Counted from the stretch's first letter, positions 52,934 through 62,495 are shown. The stretch: DNA of 64,000 nt from Spirochaetota bacterium (GCA_027858855.1 JAQIBV010000008.1:62001-126000), one strand, 5' to 3'. Notes: generated by a model from the letters alone, not told the origin. Numbers and translations: made by a program.

Positions 52934-54346
52934 ATGAATAATTCCGGTAATTGGATATCCACCAGATTAATTGTGCTGATTATGCTTCTGCTATCTGGTT
53001 GCAGTTCAGGATATAATACCAGAGTTGCTGATGCAGAAAAGTCGTTTTATGGCGGTGATTATACTGGCGGTGCTAAACTAATGGTGCCGCTCGTTAACTC
53101 CGAAAGCAATGAGAAGCTTCTTTATATGATGGAAGCAGGTATTATGCTTCACACTGCGGGTGAATATCAAAAGAGTAACGAGTTTTTACTCGAGGCTGCC
53201 CGTTTTGCGGAAGATCAGAAGATAAGCGTTCGTAAACAGGCTGCATCGGTATTGCTGAATGAAGAGAAGACCCGTTATCATGGTGAAGAGTTTGAGCGGG
53301 TGCTTATCCATATGTATGCCGGAATCAATTTTCTTATGCAGCAAAATTATCAGAGTGCACGTGTAGAATTTAATCGTGTTTCTCGTCGTCTTGATGAGTT
53401 GCGCCGTAATAATGAAGAGGTATATCAGCAAAATATTATGGCTCGTTATTTGACAGCACTCTGTTATGAAATAATTGCAGAAATTGATAATGACGAAGGT
53501 GCTCTCGAGTTCGCCTATATTGAGTATAAGCGCATTTTAGAGATGAGACCTGACTATACTCAGGTTCAGAAGGATCTGCTGAGATTGGCTCACATGATGA
53601 GAGACAAAGAAGACCAGAGAAAATGGGGATCTCGTTTTAAGAACGTTAAAATGCCTGAGTATAAAAATAAGGGTGAACTTGTTGTTATTCACCAGTCCGG
53701 CCGTGGTGCATTTAAGAAGTCGAGAGGCACTCTTCTTGCAGATGCTACTATGAAAGGAGCAATTATTATCTCGATAAACAATATGAGCCTGAAACAGGGG
53801 GTTACTATTGGTGCTGTCATGGTGGCGCTGAATAGTATAGAGCATCCAATACCGGACTATATGAGTGCCCCAAACAAAACAGATCATATCGCTATTGTTT
53901 CAGCCGACGGCTCTAAGCTCGGCAGAACCTATGTTCTTGAGGATATTGAAAAAACAGCTCGCTTGAGTGCTGAAAAGAGATACGAAGATACCCGCGAAAA
54001 AGTTGCCGCAGGTGTTGCCGTTAAGGCTGTGGCAACTATTGCTTCATCAATTGCCGCAGAAAAAATAGCCGAACAGACTCCGCTTAAGGATGCCTCGAAA
54101 TTGATAGGCTTTCTTGCCGGTGCCGGAATCGGAACTGCTCTTGCTTCTCAGATCAAGCCCGATTTACGATGTTGGCGCAGCCTGCCTTCTAATCTGCAGG
54201 TATCACGTATTTTTCTGGATCCGGGTAAATATACCTTCTATTTGCAGCAGGTCGATAATAATGGAAAAAATTTCGCTGCAGAAAAGGTGCAGGTCGAAAT
54301 AAAAGAAAATGAAAAAACCATAATAAACAGACGAACGCTTCAGTAA
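52934..54346 (+). CDS. COG3014-like lipoprotein with TPR-type repeats
   Basis: About 470 residues: signal peptide with lipobox (LLLSGC), then TPR-like helical repeats (residues 35-220: AEKSFYGGDYTGGAKLMVPL, KSNEFLLEAARFAEDQK, FAYIEYKRILEMRPDYTQ). The C-terminal 200 residues hold ELVVIHQSGRGAFKKSRGTLL and AAGVAVKAVATIASSIAAEK, with a final beta part. It follows the lpoB-like gene and probably works with it at the outer membrane in wall growth. The ATG at 52934 is preferred to a GTG nine bases earlier. Confidence 0.78.
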   Translation: MNNSGNWISTRLIVLIMLLLSGCSSGYNTRVADAEKSFYGGDYTGGAKLMVPLVNSESNEKLLYMMEAGIMLHTAGEYQKSNEFLLEAARFAEDQKISVRKQAASVLLNEEKTRYHGEEFERVLIHMYAGINFLMQQNYQSARVEFNRVSRRLDELRRNNEEVYQQNIMARYLTALCYEIIAEIDNDEGALEFAYIEYKRILEMRPDYTQVQKDLLRLAHMMRDKEDQRKWGSRFKNVKMPEYKNKGELVVIHQSGRGAFKKSRGTLLADATMKGAIIISINNMSLKQGVTIGAVMVALNSIEHPIPDYMSAPNKTDHIAIVSADGSKLGRTYVLEDIEKTARLSAEKRYEDTREKVAAGVAVKAVATIASSIAAEKIAEQTPLKDASKLIGFLAGAGIGTALASQIKPDLRCWRSLPSNLQVSRIFLDPGKYTFYLQQVDNNGKNFAAEKVQVEIKENEKTIINRRTLQ

Positions 54347-54632
54347 AAAAAGATTTTATTAGGTTTTGGCTCGTTATATCCCGCTTTTTTATAGTTTGTT
54401 CCGTAATTACGCTTTTTGTTCAGACCTTGAATATTTTATTGATTAATTTTCCCCTCTGTAAAAACTGACAAATAACCTTCGCGGGTTCCTGAAAATTCGG
54501 GATTCATATCAGATAATAGTCAAAAATCAGGATTGTTATCAATTGAGTCCGAATCGCTTTAACGAATTTTTCAGGACGTGCTCAGCTATTATGCCCTTTT
54601 GAGGTTGTAGTTGTTGGTTCAAGGAGAAACGA
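54347..54632. other. Gene-free stretch before the hybrid kinase
   Basis: No gene or firm regulatory site is seen. An AT-rich block near 54430-54450 could host a promoter. The ribosome site aaggag lies at the end. Confidence 0.4.
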
Positions 54633-56438
54633 GTGGATTTTTCAGTGTTACATGCCCTCTCTGTTCCCCTCTGTGTGCTTAACTCTTCAGGGGAGATAAT
54701 ATTTAAAAACGAATCTTTTACAGATCTGACAGGTTCTTCTGAAGCAACCGAATTGAGTCTGGACGATACGCATGAACTGTTTAATGAATACAGGAAAAAA
54801 ATAGCTCTTAATTTTTCAAAAACTCTTTCTGGTGTTGATACACGTTTTTTTGTCGTTTTGAAATCTGTCAATGGACAAAGAATTCCCGCCGAACTCTACC
54901 TCTATCCGATGAAACTGGATTCAGAAAAAGCCATAACACTAATAATTCGTCCTGTTGAAGACCGGGTTATTTCATTTGATCGTTCTACACAAGATCGCAA
55001 TGAGCATGTTGCCCTGTATGACTATTCCCCCTGTCCGGTAGTCACGGTTGATTCTTCATCCCGCATTGTACGCATAAGCAGCGCCGCAGAAAACTATTTC
55101 GGGGTTAACCGAGATATCGCTCTGGCAAAGTCGGATCAATTTGTGACATACTTTACATCATATTGTGCCGAAAAAATAAAAGCCGCAGTTTATGCAATCA
55201 GTACCGGATCAAAAAGTTTTATACGGATTAACGATCTGAAAGTTGTAGGGGCATCCGGTTTTGATAAATCATGTAATGTTGCGTTATATACAATAGATTC
55301 TGATATAAACGGTCATGATGTAGAGCTTGTATTTGAAGATACTACCCGTGTTAAGAATCTTGAAGCAAAATTGAGTAAAATGAACCGCATCCAGATCTTT
55401 AGTGATATGACAAAGGGTTTGCTCCATTCGTTCAATAATCTGATAAATGTTATTATCAATAGATCACAGATGCTTTCGCAGTTAACTGACAAACCCAATA
55501 TCCTAGATGGCCTGCAGTCAATTAATGAGTCTGCCTTAGATGCTGCAACACAGATTCGTCGGATACAGGAGTTCATTACAACAGATTCAATCGAATTTGA
55601 AGAGAAGGGTAGTGTTGAAATAATAGAACTTGTTCGTGACGCAATCGAATTTGCCTCTATTCACTTCAAAGTAGAGAGAAAGGAGAAGGGTCGCGCAATT
55701 TCGATCAGTAAGCAGTATTATACTAAGGCAAGAATTAGCGGAAACCTCAAAATATTAAGAGAAATTGTTGTCTCGATGATCTTCAGAATTTCATCTTATA
55801 TAACCAAGGCCGGTATCATTGATATCGAGTTAAAACAGGAAGAGGATATAATTTTCAGTGTTTCTATTAAAAAAGATATGATAAACAGCGATTCTGTTGA
55901 CCTGGGTGAAGGTTTTATACCTGAAATTGAATTGCGACGTATAGCTGATAAGATTAATGTTAGGATTATTGAAGAAGAGTCATCTGAGCGGATTTCTTTA
56001 AGTGCTGTTATTCCTGGTAAGATGATAGTTGCTGAAAAAAGTGAGCCATCCTCTTCTGACAAACAAAAGATACGGGATTGTGATATCTTAATTATTGAAG
56101 ATGAAGTGGCTCTGACTGAAATTTTATACGAACTGTTCGATTTTATGGGAAACCGGGTAACCATTCATGATAATGCGGAGTCTGGGCTTAAAGAGTTTAA
56201 GTCACATACCTTTGACATTGTTATCTCTGATTACGGTTTAAAAGGCATGAGTGGAGTTGAATTATTGACCGAGGTACGTTCTCTTAGTACGGATGTTGTT
56301 ACAGTTCTTTTAACCGGTTGGATGATTGATGATATACAGAATTATAATGAACAGATAGATCTTTTTCTTCAAAAGCCGTTTCAGATTGAAATACTTCTTA
56401 ATCAGATTGCAGCTAAATTGGCGGAAAAGAGACGTTAA
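54633..56438 (+). CDS. PAS-containing hybrid histidine kinase-like protein with receiver domain
   Basis: The 601-residue soluble protein has a PAS domain near residues 5-110 (LCVLNSSGEIIFKNESFTDL), a second PAS near 125-240, a HisKA-like helix (GLLHSFNNLINVIINRSQ, His present), and a C-terminal receiver (DILIIEDEVALTEILYELFD, phospho-Asp in IVISDYGLKGMSG, Lys in LFLQKPFQ). The ATPase region (LKILREIVVSMIFRISSYI and later) lacks the usual N-box Asn and the DxG of G1, so ATP binding is doubtful. The start is GTG. It may be a phosphate relay or scaffold. Confidence 0.77.
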   Translation: MDFSVLHALSVPLCVLNSSGEIIFKNESFTDLTGSSEATELSLDDTHELFNEYRKKIALNFSKTLSGVDTRFFVVLKSVNGQRIPAELYLYPMKLDSEKAITLIIRPVEDRVISFDRSTQDRNEHVALYDYSPCPVVTVDSSSRIVRISSAAENYFGVNRDIALAKSDQFVTYFTSYCAEKIKAAVYAISTGSKSFIRINDLKVVGASGFDKSCNVALYTIDSDINGHDVELVFEDTTRVKNLEAKLSKMNRIQIFSDMTKGLLHSFNNLINVIINRSQMLSQLTDKPNILDGLQSINESALDAATQIRRIQEFITTDSIEFEEKGSVEIIELVRDAIEFASIHFKVERKEKGRAISISKQYYTKARISGNLKILREIVVSMIFRISSYITKAGIIDIELKQEEDIIFSVSIKKDMINSDSVDLGEGFIPEIELRRIADKINVRIIEEESSERISLSAVIPGKMIVAEKSEPSSSDKQKIRDCDILIIEDEVALTEILYELFDFMGNRVTIHDNAESGLKEFKSHTFDIVISDYGLKGMSGVELLTEVRSLSTDVVTVLLTGWMIDDIQNYNEQIDLFLQKPFQIEILLNQIAAKLAEKRR

Positions 56439-56450
56439 TAATGTCAGTTC

Positions 56451-57452
56451 CTACATCATCTCTTGCAGTTGAGCTATCTTCTTTTTCTTTCCAACAAAAA
56501 TTAGAACATCTGACTTATCCAGTCTTAAATCCGAAGTCGGATTAAATAGCATCGATCCATTTTGCTTTTTTATTGCGATGATAATAATACCATAATCGTT
56601 ACGGATGTTGCTTTCAAGCAGCGTTTTGCCTATATATGGGGAGCTTACTGTTATAGTGACTTCTCCCAGTTCCAGGCCGAATTCAGTATCAAGCATTGTC
56701 ATGTCCATAAAGTCGACAACTGCAGGTCGTATTAAAGATTGAGCCATCCTTTTTCCACCAATGATATGTGGAAAGATTACTTTTGTTGCCCCAGCTCGCT
56801 TGAGTTTGCTTTCTGTCGAAATCTCGGAGGCACGTGCCAGGATATAGATGTTGGGGTTAATGCTGCGCGAAGTCAGAACAATAAAAACGTTATCTGCATC
56901 ACTCTGTAAGGCAGTAACAATGGCCTTGGCGCGTTTAATTCCGGCTCTGTTTAGAACTTCTTCGTTAGTTGCGTCGCCGATGATATGAATAATCTTCTCA
57001 TTTTTTAACCGTTCCTGAATTTCAGTATTGTTTTCTACTACAACACAGTCGTAGCCATTATGACTCAATTCCGAGGCTATTAGGCCGCCTATCCGACCAT
57101 AACCACATACAATGTAATGGTTCTTCATCTTTTCTATTATGCGGTTCATTTTCTTCCTCCCGAAACTTTCTTTGATTTCGCCTTCGACAATTATTTGAAT
57201 CAAAGACCCGGCCGAATAACCGACAATAAAAATACCACTGATTATAACAATGATTGTAACTATTCGCCCATTTCGGCTTAGAGGGAATATTTCCTGGAAA
57301 CCAACTGTACTGATAGTAATGAGTGTCATGTAAAAAGAGTCAAACAGTGACATCCGCTCTTCTACAATATAATAGAGGACCGTACCCAGGCTAAGCGTGC
57401 CTATCATTAGAGATAGTAGTTTAATTACTTTTTTGTAAAGAGTTGCAATCAT
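56451..57452 (-). CDS. Potassium channel with RCK (TrkA) domain
   Basis: The 333-residue protein has two TM helices around a pore with filter STVGFQEIFPLS, a TVGFQE version of TVGYGD. The cytoplasmic part is an RCK/TrkA-N domain (YIVCGYGRIGGLIASELSH, dinucleotide motif) and a TrkA-C end. It is likely a ligand-gated K+ channel. It is convergent with the hybrid kinase gene. Confidence 0.88.
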   Translation of the reverse strand: MIATLYKKVIKLLSLMIGTLSLGTVLYYIVEERMSLFDSFYMTLITISTVGFQEIFPLSRNGRIVTIIVIISGIFIVGYSAGSLIQIIVEGEIKESFGRKKMNRIIEKMKNHYIVCGYGRIGGLIASELSHNGYDCVVVENNTEIQERLKNEKIIHIIGDATNEEVLNRAGIKRAKAIVTALQSDADNVFIVLTSRSINPNIYILARASEISTESKLKRAGATKVIFPHIIGGKRMAQSLIRPAVVDFMDMTMLDTEFGLELGEVTITVSSPYIGKTLLESNIRNDYGIIIIAIKKQNGSMLFNPTSDLRLDKSDVLIFVGKKKKIAQLQEMM

Positions 57453-57787
57453 GATGGCTGCATGTTTTTTATAGTGATTATCTGTTCGATGATATTAGAA
57501 CCTCTAATGATTAAGTATTCATGAAATGATAGAATGTTTCTAGTAGTATTCATAATAATAAGAAGATTATTCAATTTTTCCATAAAGAGACAGGTTTATT
57601 TAAATTTTTTTCTTGCACATAATCGGAAACATTGTTATACAATCAACTAAGTTTTAGTTTAATTTTCTTAAAAATGAAAGTTAATGTGAATTCAATTGAC
57701 TATTAAGAGAAAGTAAGTGCAGGCGTATAGCGACTGTCCTTTAGGTTATACACAATTTTAAACTTAATTACTCTAGGGAGTTATGTA
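57453..57787 (+). promoter_or_regulatory. Promoter region of the lipase/histone-tail gene
   Basis: TTGCAC (57613-57618), 17-bp spacer and TATACA (57636-57641) make a good sigma-70 promoter, giving a leader of about 145 nt before the ATG at 57788. The rest of the gap has no gene. Confidence 0.65.
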
Positions 57788-58948
57788 ATGTCAAATTATA
57801 ACTATGAGGATGGAAAGATTAACGGTAAAGAAGAGGTCGAGCTCTATTATCAGGCCTGGTTGTCTCCCAGAGAGAAGGCAATCCTGATTATTGTTCATGG
57901 TCTTGGTGAACACTGTGGTCGTTATTCCAACCTTTTAGATCAGTTAAGTGGAAAAGGTATCTCTGTTTATGGAATGGATTTGCGAGGGCATGGGAAATCG
58001 GGTGGTAGACGAGGTCATGTTGAATCCTTTCTTGATTATGTACATGATTTGAAGTCATTTATTGAATTAATTAAGGAGAAGCATGACGGTGTTCCTATTT
58101 ATATGCTGGGGCACAGTATGGGGGCTACAATTGCCTGTCGTTATGCTCTTCAGTATCAGGAGGATCTTTCTGGAATTATTACAACTGCAGGCGCTTTTAT
58201 ACCTAAGGTTGAGGTTCCATCCTTTATTCAAAAAACAGGTTTAATTTTATCTAAAATAGTGCCTAAACTTCAAAAAAAGAATGGAATTGATCCTTCGAAG
58301 TTGTCGCACGATGCAGAAGTAGTTAGTTTGTATAAGCAGGATGAACTCGTTCATGACCTGGTAACTGTCAGGTGGTATACTGAGTTTAACAAAAACGTGG
58401 AGAATTGTCTTGGCAGAGGGGTTGAGATTCGATTGCCAGCTCTTATTCTTCATGGCGGAAGTGATGAAATAGCGGATATAAAAGGAAGCAAGCTTCTTTT
58501 TGATAAAATAATGTCAACAGATAAGGAGATGAAGGTTTTTGAAGACCTTTACCATGAGATTATGAATGAAACCGGAAACAAAACCCAAGTATTAGCAGTT
58601 ATTTCTAAGTGGATGAATGATCGTATTACTGCAGTTGCGAAAAAGCTGAAAACAGAGAAGAAACCTCTTCAAAAAAAGGGGAGTCCTTCGGGCTCTGTTC
58701 CAGAAAAAGCGGTAACAAAATATTCTTCCAAAAAAGCAGTTAAAAAAGTAAAAAAAGCAGCAAAAAAAGCAGCAAAAAAGGCTGTGAAGAAGGCTGTGAA
58801 GAAGAGTGCAAAAAAAGCAGTGAAGAAACCGGCCACTAAAAAAATTGCGAAAAAAACTGTGAAGAAAACTGCAAAGAAAGCCGTAAAAAAAACATCTACA
58901 AAAAAAGCAGCAAAAAAGACGGTTAAAAAAACTGCAAAGAAAAAGTAG
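57788..58948 (+). CDS. Monoacylglycerol lipase-like hydrolase with histone-H1-like tail
   Basis: The 386-residue protein has an alpha/beta hydrolase (about residues 1-280: AILIIVHGLGEHCGRYSNLL, GMDLRGHGKSGGRRGHV, nucleophile in MLGHSMGATIACRYAL, Asp in LHGGSDEIADIKG, His in YHEIMNE), as in monoglyceride lipases and lysophospholipases. From about residue 305 the rest is a Lys/Ala tail of repeats such as KKAVKKVKKAAKKAAKK, resembling bacterial histone H1-like proteins (Hc1). Such a tail binds nucleic acid or anionic surfaces. Both parts are in one unbroken frame. Confidence 0.87.
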   Translation: MSNYNYEDGKINGKEEVELYYQAWLSPREKAILIIVHGLGEHCGRYSNLLDQLSGKGISVYGMDLRGHGKSGGRRGHVESFLDYVHDLKSFIELIKEKHDGVPIYMLGHSMGATIACRYALQYQEDLSGIITTAGAFIPKVEVPSFIQKTGLILSKIVPKLQKKNGIDPSKLSHDAEVVSLYKQDELVHDLVTVRWYTEFNKNVENCLGRGVEIRLPALILHGGSDEIADIKGSKLLFDKIMSTDKEMKVFEDLYHEIMNETGNKTQVLAVISKWMNDRITAVAKKLKTEKKPLQKKGSPSGSVPEKAVTKYSSKKAVKKVKKAAKKAAKKAVKKAVKKSAKKAVKKPATKKIAKKTVKKTAKKAVKKTSTKKAAKKTVKKTAKKK

Positions 58949-58960
58949 TCATGGATTACA

Positions 58961-58996
58961 TTTTATACTGAAGGGTGAACTCCCTTCAGTATAAAA
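58961..58996 (+). terminator. Terminator after the lipase gene
   Basis: A perfect 15-bp stem: TTTTATACTGAAGGG (58961-58975), loop tgaact, CCCTTCAGTATAAAA (58982-58996). The long arms make a strong stop, though the 3' side ends in A/T, not a run of T. Confidence 0.75.
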
Positions 58997-59200
58997 ATTG
59001 TATAACCTATCCGAGGGGTTCTATTAAGAACTTGCCATTCAAATACTCTTTGCCGTTGAATCCCAGTTATAAACGGGATTCTTAATTTGTGTCCTGGTGG
59101 AGTTTTATCTGATAAATCTGGTGTTTTGCAGTTTTGTTTTTTTTTAGTAAATAGTCAACAATCTGCTTTCCCAGGTAAATTGTACAGCAGGCTGCAGGTT

Positions 59201-59668
59201 ATGTTTAAAAAAGTTATTTTTTTTGTAATATTTATTATTGTTGTTAAGTCCTCAGCTATTTCCGAACCTCTTAAAACCGAATCGCATGATCGACCGGACA
59301 CCATTGTCAGGCTTAGTTATTATTCAAAGCCTGTAACCCACCTTGAATGGAGTGTGACAGTTTATCGTAGAGGATCTGTTGCATATGTTCAGATAGAGAA
59401 CTTTCGTTCTCACACCCAAAAAAGATCCATTGATCCACGAAGGTACCAGAGCTTTGTTGATATAATGGATAGAGAACATCTGTTGAATATTGAAAAAAGT
59501 GATGTAATTGCTGAAGGTTCGTGCTTTTATGAGATATTCTATCAGTATCGCGGTGTAACTCGCGTTGTCAGGATTGATCCGTTCATATCGCATATGGGGA
59601 AAAAAAGAGGAGTTCCTGTAATTATCAGAACATTGACTAATTATGGTGTATTAATCTTAAGTGACTGA
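59201..59668 (+). CDS. Exported protein of unknown function
   Basis: About 155 residues from the ATG at 59201 (MFKKVIFFVIFIIVVKSSA is a signal peptide; the frame is open further up but crosses no likely start). The mature part has several beta strands (VTHLEWSVTVYRRGSVAYVQI) and ends in RTLTNYGVLILS. No domain is recognised. It is followed by the OmpL47-like gene 199 bp later. Confidence 0.6.
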   Translation: MFKKVIFFVIFIIVVKSSAISEPLKTESHDRPDTIVRLSYYSKPVTHLEWSVTVYRRGSVAYVQIENFRSHTQKRSIDPRRYQSFVDIMDREHLLNIEKSDVIAEGSCFYEIFYQYRGVTRVVRIDPFISHMGKKRGVPVIIRTLTNYGVLILSD

Positions 59669-59867
59669 TACTTGAAAGTTCAAAGAGTTAACTTTTACAA
59701 CAAGCAGGGATGTTCCCAGGTAATAACCTGAAAGACGGGGCAATAAATTGTCTTTATTTCAAATTTCTATTGACAATAGTGAAAATATTTTCTTCATTAT
59801 ACATTATCTGTATACAAACAGAGCACTTATTTTCTATTACAAGGTCACTTTATAAACGGAGGATTAC

Positions 59868-61049
59868 ATGTATAAAAAATTAGCACTAATAACGGTGGTC
59901 GCCCTGCTCTCTTTTGGCTCCCTCTTTGCTCAGGAAGAGCCTGAAGCGGCTACTAGCGATTATTCTTCACTTGAAGAAGTAACAACAGACAGCCCTACAG
60001 CGGATATCGGTCTTGATGCACCAGTTGATGACTCCATGGATGATGACACTTCGTCTGTAGATGATGTTGCACCAGTGGGTGGAGTTGCACCAGTGGGTGA
60101 TGTTACCCCGGTTGGTGGCGCTACAATGACAGATTCAGCTCCGACAACAACTACTGCTTCAAAAGGCAAAACCTATTTTGACGGAGTTAATACCTACGCA
60201 AATTCTATGGTTATGTTTAAATTAGACACAAGTGACAACTTTATGTCGGATAAAATTATGTATACTATTGATGACATAGGCGAGACTGAGTATGCGTCAC
60301 CCTTTTCTATCGCTGACGAAGGTCGTCATAATATCAAGTACTGGGGTGTTGATAAAATTGGTAATATAGAAAACCCACAGGTTTTCAGTATATTTATCGA
60401 TAACACTGCTCCTGAAACTGTTGTTACTACAGATGAGCCGGTTTGGGAAGTTGCCGGTAAATACTACATTTCTGAAACAAATTCGGTTTCAATAACCGGT
60501 CGTGATACAATGTCTGGGCTTAACAATATTCAGTACGCTCTTGATGGTATGTCATATACCGGATATTCAACTAGCTTCAAGTTTACAACCGAAGGCGATG
60601 TCGATTTCCGTATTCGTTCTGAGGACAATGTCGGTAACGTTACCGATGAGTTTCGTGTATATCTTCCCGATGTGAGTGGTACTCCAACATCAATGGTTAG
60701 AAGCTCTTTGAGTTTTTATGTAGATAAGACTGCTCCTACTGTTGCAATTGCTGCTGACAGGCCGTTTCTTGAAAGAAAGGGAAAAAATGTTGCGGGTGTT
60801 GATTATAACTACTCAATTACTGCAGATGATACTGAATCCGGAGTGAGAGAGATTCTATATCGTTTAGATGGTAAGGGCGCATTCAGAAAATATGATGGAA
60901 CTTTCAATATCACAACAAACGGAGATCACTTTATTGAAGCGCGTGCAATAGATAATGTTGGTAACCGCTCAGAAATAGTTATTATTTCTATCTTTGTTGA
61001 TGTAATACCACCGGCTTCTACTATTACTACAGTCACTGAAGAGGAATAA
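59868..61049 (+). CDS. OmpL47-like surface protein with three beta-sandwich repeats
   Basis: The 393-residue protein has a signal peptide ending in FAQ (residue 21), an acidic/Pro-rich linker with imperfect copies of PVGG (APVGGVAPVGDVTPVGG), and three repeats (about 115-185, 195-290 and 300-385) that each have SxxxYTID or LDG turns, then a GxxxxxxRAxDxVGNxxE end and VFIDxxPPxT. These match the OmpL47-type repeat of leptospiral surface proteins. It is likely exported and surface-exposed. Start follows cggagg. Confidence 0.8.
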   Translation: MYKKLALITVVALLSFGSLFAQEEPEAATSDYSSLEEVTTDSPTADIGLDAPVDDSMDDDTSSVDDVAPVGGVAPVGDVTPVGGATMTDSAPTTTTASKGKTYFDGVNTYANSMVMFKLDTSDNFMSDKIMYTIDDIGETEYASPFSIADEGRHNIKYWGVDKIGNIENPQVFSIFIDNTAPETVVTTDEPVWEVAGKYYISETNSVSITGRDTMSGLNNIQYALDGMSYTGYSTSFKFTTEGDVDFRIRSEDNVGNVTDEFRVYLPDVSGTPTSMVRSSLSFYVDKTAPTVAIAADRPFLERKGKNVAGVDYNYSITADDTESGVREILYRLDGKGAFRKYDGTFNITTNGDHFIEARAIDNVGNRSEIVIISIFVDVIPPASTITTVTEEE

Positions 61050-61076
61050 AACAAAAGATTAGAATAAATTGAGATT

Positions 61077-61112
61077 AACAAAAAAGAGAGGTCTATGCCT
61101 CTCTTTTTTGTT
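61077..61112. terminator. Two-way terminator between the OmpL47-like and TPR genes
   Basis: AACAAAAAAGAGAGG (61077-61091) and CCTCTCTTTTTTGTT (61098-61112) are exact complements with a 6-nt loop, with A-run on one side and T-run on the other, so both transcripts can end here. It also overlaps the TAA of the TPR gene. Confidence 0.92.
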
Positions 61113-61602
61113 ACTTATCTGAATATTCTGAATCTGTTTTTTTTGTTCGAAGGTAGCGGTCATAATAATGAAGTGATTTGTTAGGATGCCCCATGAGATC
61201 GTATACAGCTCCAATATTATAAAGAGCCTCGATTCTGGTGCTATCGTAATGAAAAGCTTTCTGAAATGCCGTTAATGCGTAAGCATACTGTTGTTCAAGC
61301 ATGTAGGCCATTCCCAGATAAAAATAGGAGGATGAGAAGTTTTTATCGAGGGTAATAGCTATCTTAAATTCACGGATAGCCTCTTTTCTTTTCCCGTCTA
61401 TGTTAAGATAACACCGGCCAAGACCATAATGTGGCAGTACATAATAGGGGCTTAATTCAATTGAACGTTTAAATTTCTCAGCTGCCTCTTCAAATTGCAT
61501 ATTAAGAGCCATTTTACGGCCCTCATTATAGATGATTGTACTGTTTTCCTGTGCCTGTAGCAGAGAAACGGAAAAAAAAAGTATAATAATAAATTGTCTC
61601 AT
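61111..61602 (-). CDS. Exported TPR protein
   Basis: The 163-residue protein has a signal peptide (MRQFIIILFFSVSLLQAQ) and four TPR-type units (AAEKFKRSIELSPYYVLPHY, AIREFKIAITLDKNFSSSYF, ALTAFQKAFHYDSTRIEALY, SLHYYDRYLRTKK). TPRs bind other proteins. Its start overlaps the stop of the following membrane protein gene (ATGA), so the two are made together. Confidence 0.8.
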   Translation of the reverse strand: MRQFIIILFFSVSLLQAQENSTIIYNEGRKMALNMQFEEAAEKFKRSIELSPYYVLPHYGLGRCYLNIDGKRKEAIREFKIAITLDKNFSSSYFYLGMAYMLEQQYAYALTAFQKAFHYDSTRIEALYNIGAVYDLMGHPNKSLHYYDRYLRTKKTDSEYSDK

Positions 61603-62042
61603 TTAAAAAATGGAAACAGTTCTATGACTTTGTTATAAAGTATATCATCTATGCCTTTCTTGTTGTAGGAATAGATTGCGATACCGATCCAGAAGGCAAT
61701 TGTAAAAAAAACCATGAATTTAAGTAACCTCTCGGCTGCGAAGTCGTCATATTTATAAAAAATAATTATTAGTGATAATGGCCAGAAGATGAACATCATA
61801 TAAAAAAGTAGATAGAGGGTCTCTTTAAAAAATAGAATGAGAGTCTGATACCAGTTGTCCCGAGCCAATACGAAAAATGCTTCAATATCTGAACGAAATA
61901 CAGAGATGTAGAAAAGGAAAAGAAGGATTGCAGCCATCTTCCAGATGATGGGGATTCGCGGTCTAAAAATAAGAAAGGCTACAGAGATACCCCAGATAAT
62001 TGTAAAAAAAGGGATTGTTTTTAAAAAAATGTTTGTTTCCAT
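61599..62042 (-). CDS. Four-helix membrane protein of unknown function
   Basis: The 147-residue protein has four hydrophobic segments (FLKTIPFFTIIWGISVAFLI, KMAAILLFLFYISVF, LFYMMFIFWPLSLIIIFY and MVFFTIAFWIGIAIYSY). No family is recognised. It is translationally coupled to the TPR gene, so it may be the membrane anchor of that protein. Confidence 0.6.
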   Translation of the reverse strand: METNIFLKTIPFFTIIWGISVAFLIFRPRIPIIWKMAAILLFLFYISVFRSDIEAFFVLARDNWYQTLILFFKETLYLLFYMMFIFWPLSLIIIFYKYDDFAAERLLKFMVFFTIAFWIGIAIYSYNKKGIDDILYNKVIELFPFFK

Positions 62043-62099
62043 ATTTGTTCCGTTTAAGTTTTATAAGTCCCAATAATAAAAGTATCGGTAAGAAGTTAA

Positions 62100-62495
62100 A
62101 TGAAAAAAAGAATTATGTGCCTATTGGTTTCAATTTTTGTCTCAATTGTAATGATGGGATCTCTGTTTGCAACCGGAATATCTGTGCTCAGTGAAAGCCC
62201 TAATTTTGTTGAGAAGGACTGTAAATTAGTCGAGCGAAGTCTTGTTGAGTCGAGAGGAAGCTACAATACAGAGATTATTATCCTAACAATGAATAATAAG
62301 AGCGAGATATACCGACGAAACAGTGACGGTGATGTAATTATGGAAGAGCAGCAGGCCTATATACGCTTTATGATTACCGTTAAAGACAATAGTGTAAAAA
62401 AAAGTGTGAAGTTTTTTGAGCTTTTTGCTCCAACAAGAAAAGATCTGATGTTTCGTGCAATCAGAACTATTAATGGAGAATTAAAAAGTCTTTAA
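62100..62495 (+). CDS. Exported protein of unknown function
   Basis: The 131-residue protein begins MKKRIMCLLVSIFVSIVMMG, a signal peptide cut near FATG. The mature part looks beta-rich (EIIILTMNNKSEIYRRN, EQQAYIRFMITVKD). No domain is recognised. No near ribosome site is strong. Confidence 0.55.
   Translation: MKKRIMCLLVSIFVSIVMMGSLFATGISVLSESPNFVEKDCKLVERSLVESRGSYNTEIIILTMNNKSEIYRRNSDGDVIMEEQQAYIRFMITVKDNSVKKSVKFFELFAPTRKDLMFRAIRTINGELKSL

Noticed and set aside
58640-58948. Poly-lysine tail as a frameshift artefact
   Set aside because: The A-rich DNA could suffer slippage, but the Lys/Ala pattern uses mixed codons (aaa, aag, gca, gct, gtg, aca) in frame to a stop, as a true low-complexity domain does.
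59087-59200. N-terminal extension of the exported protein at 59201
   Set aside because: It would hide the signal peptide; the ATG at 59201 gives a normal exported protein.
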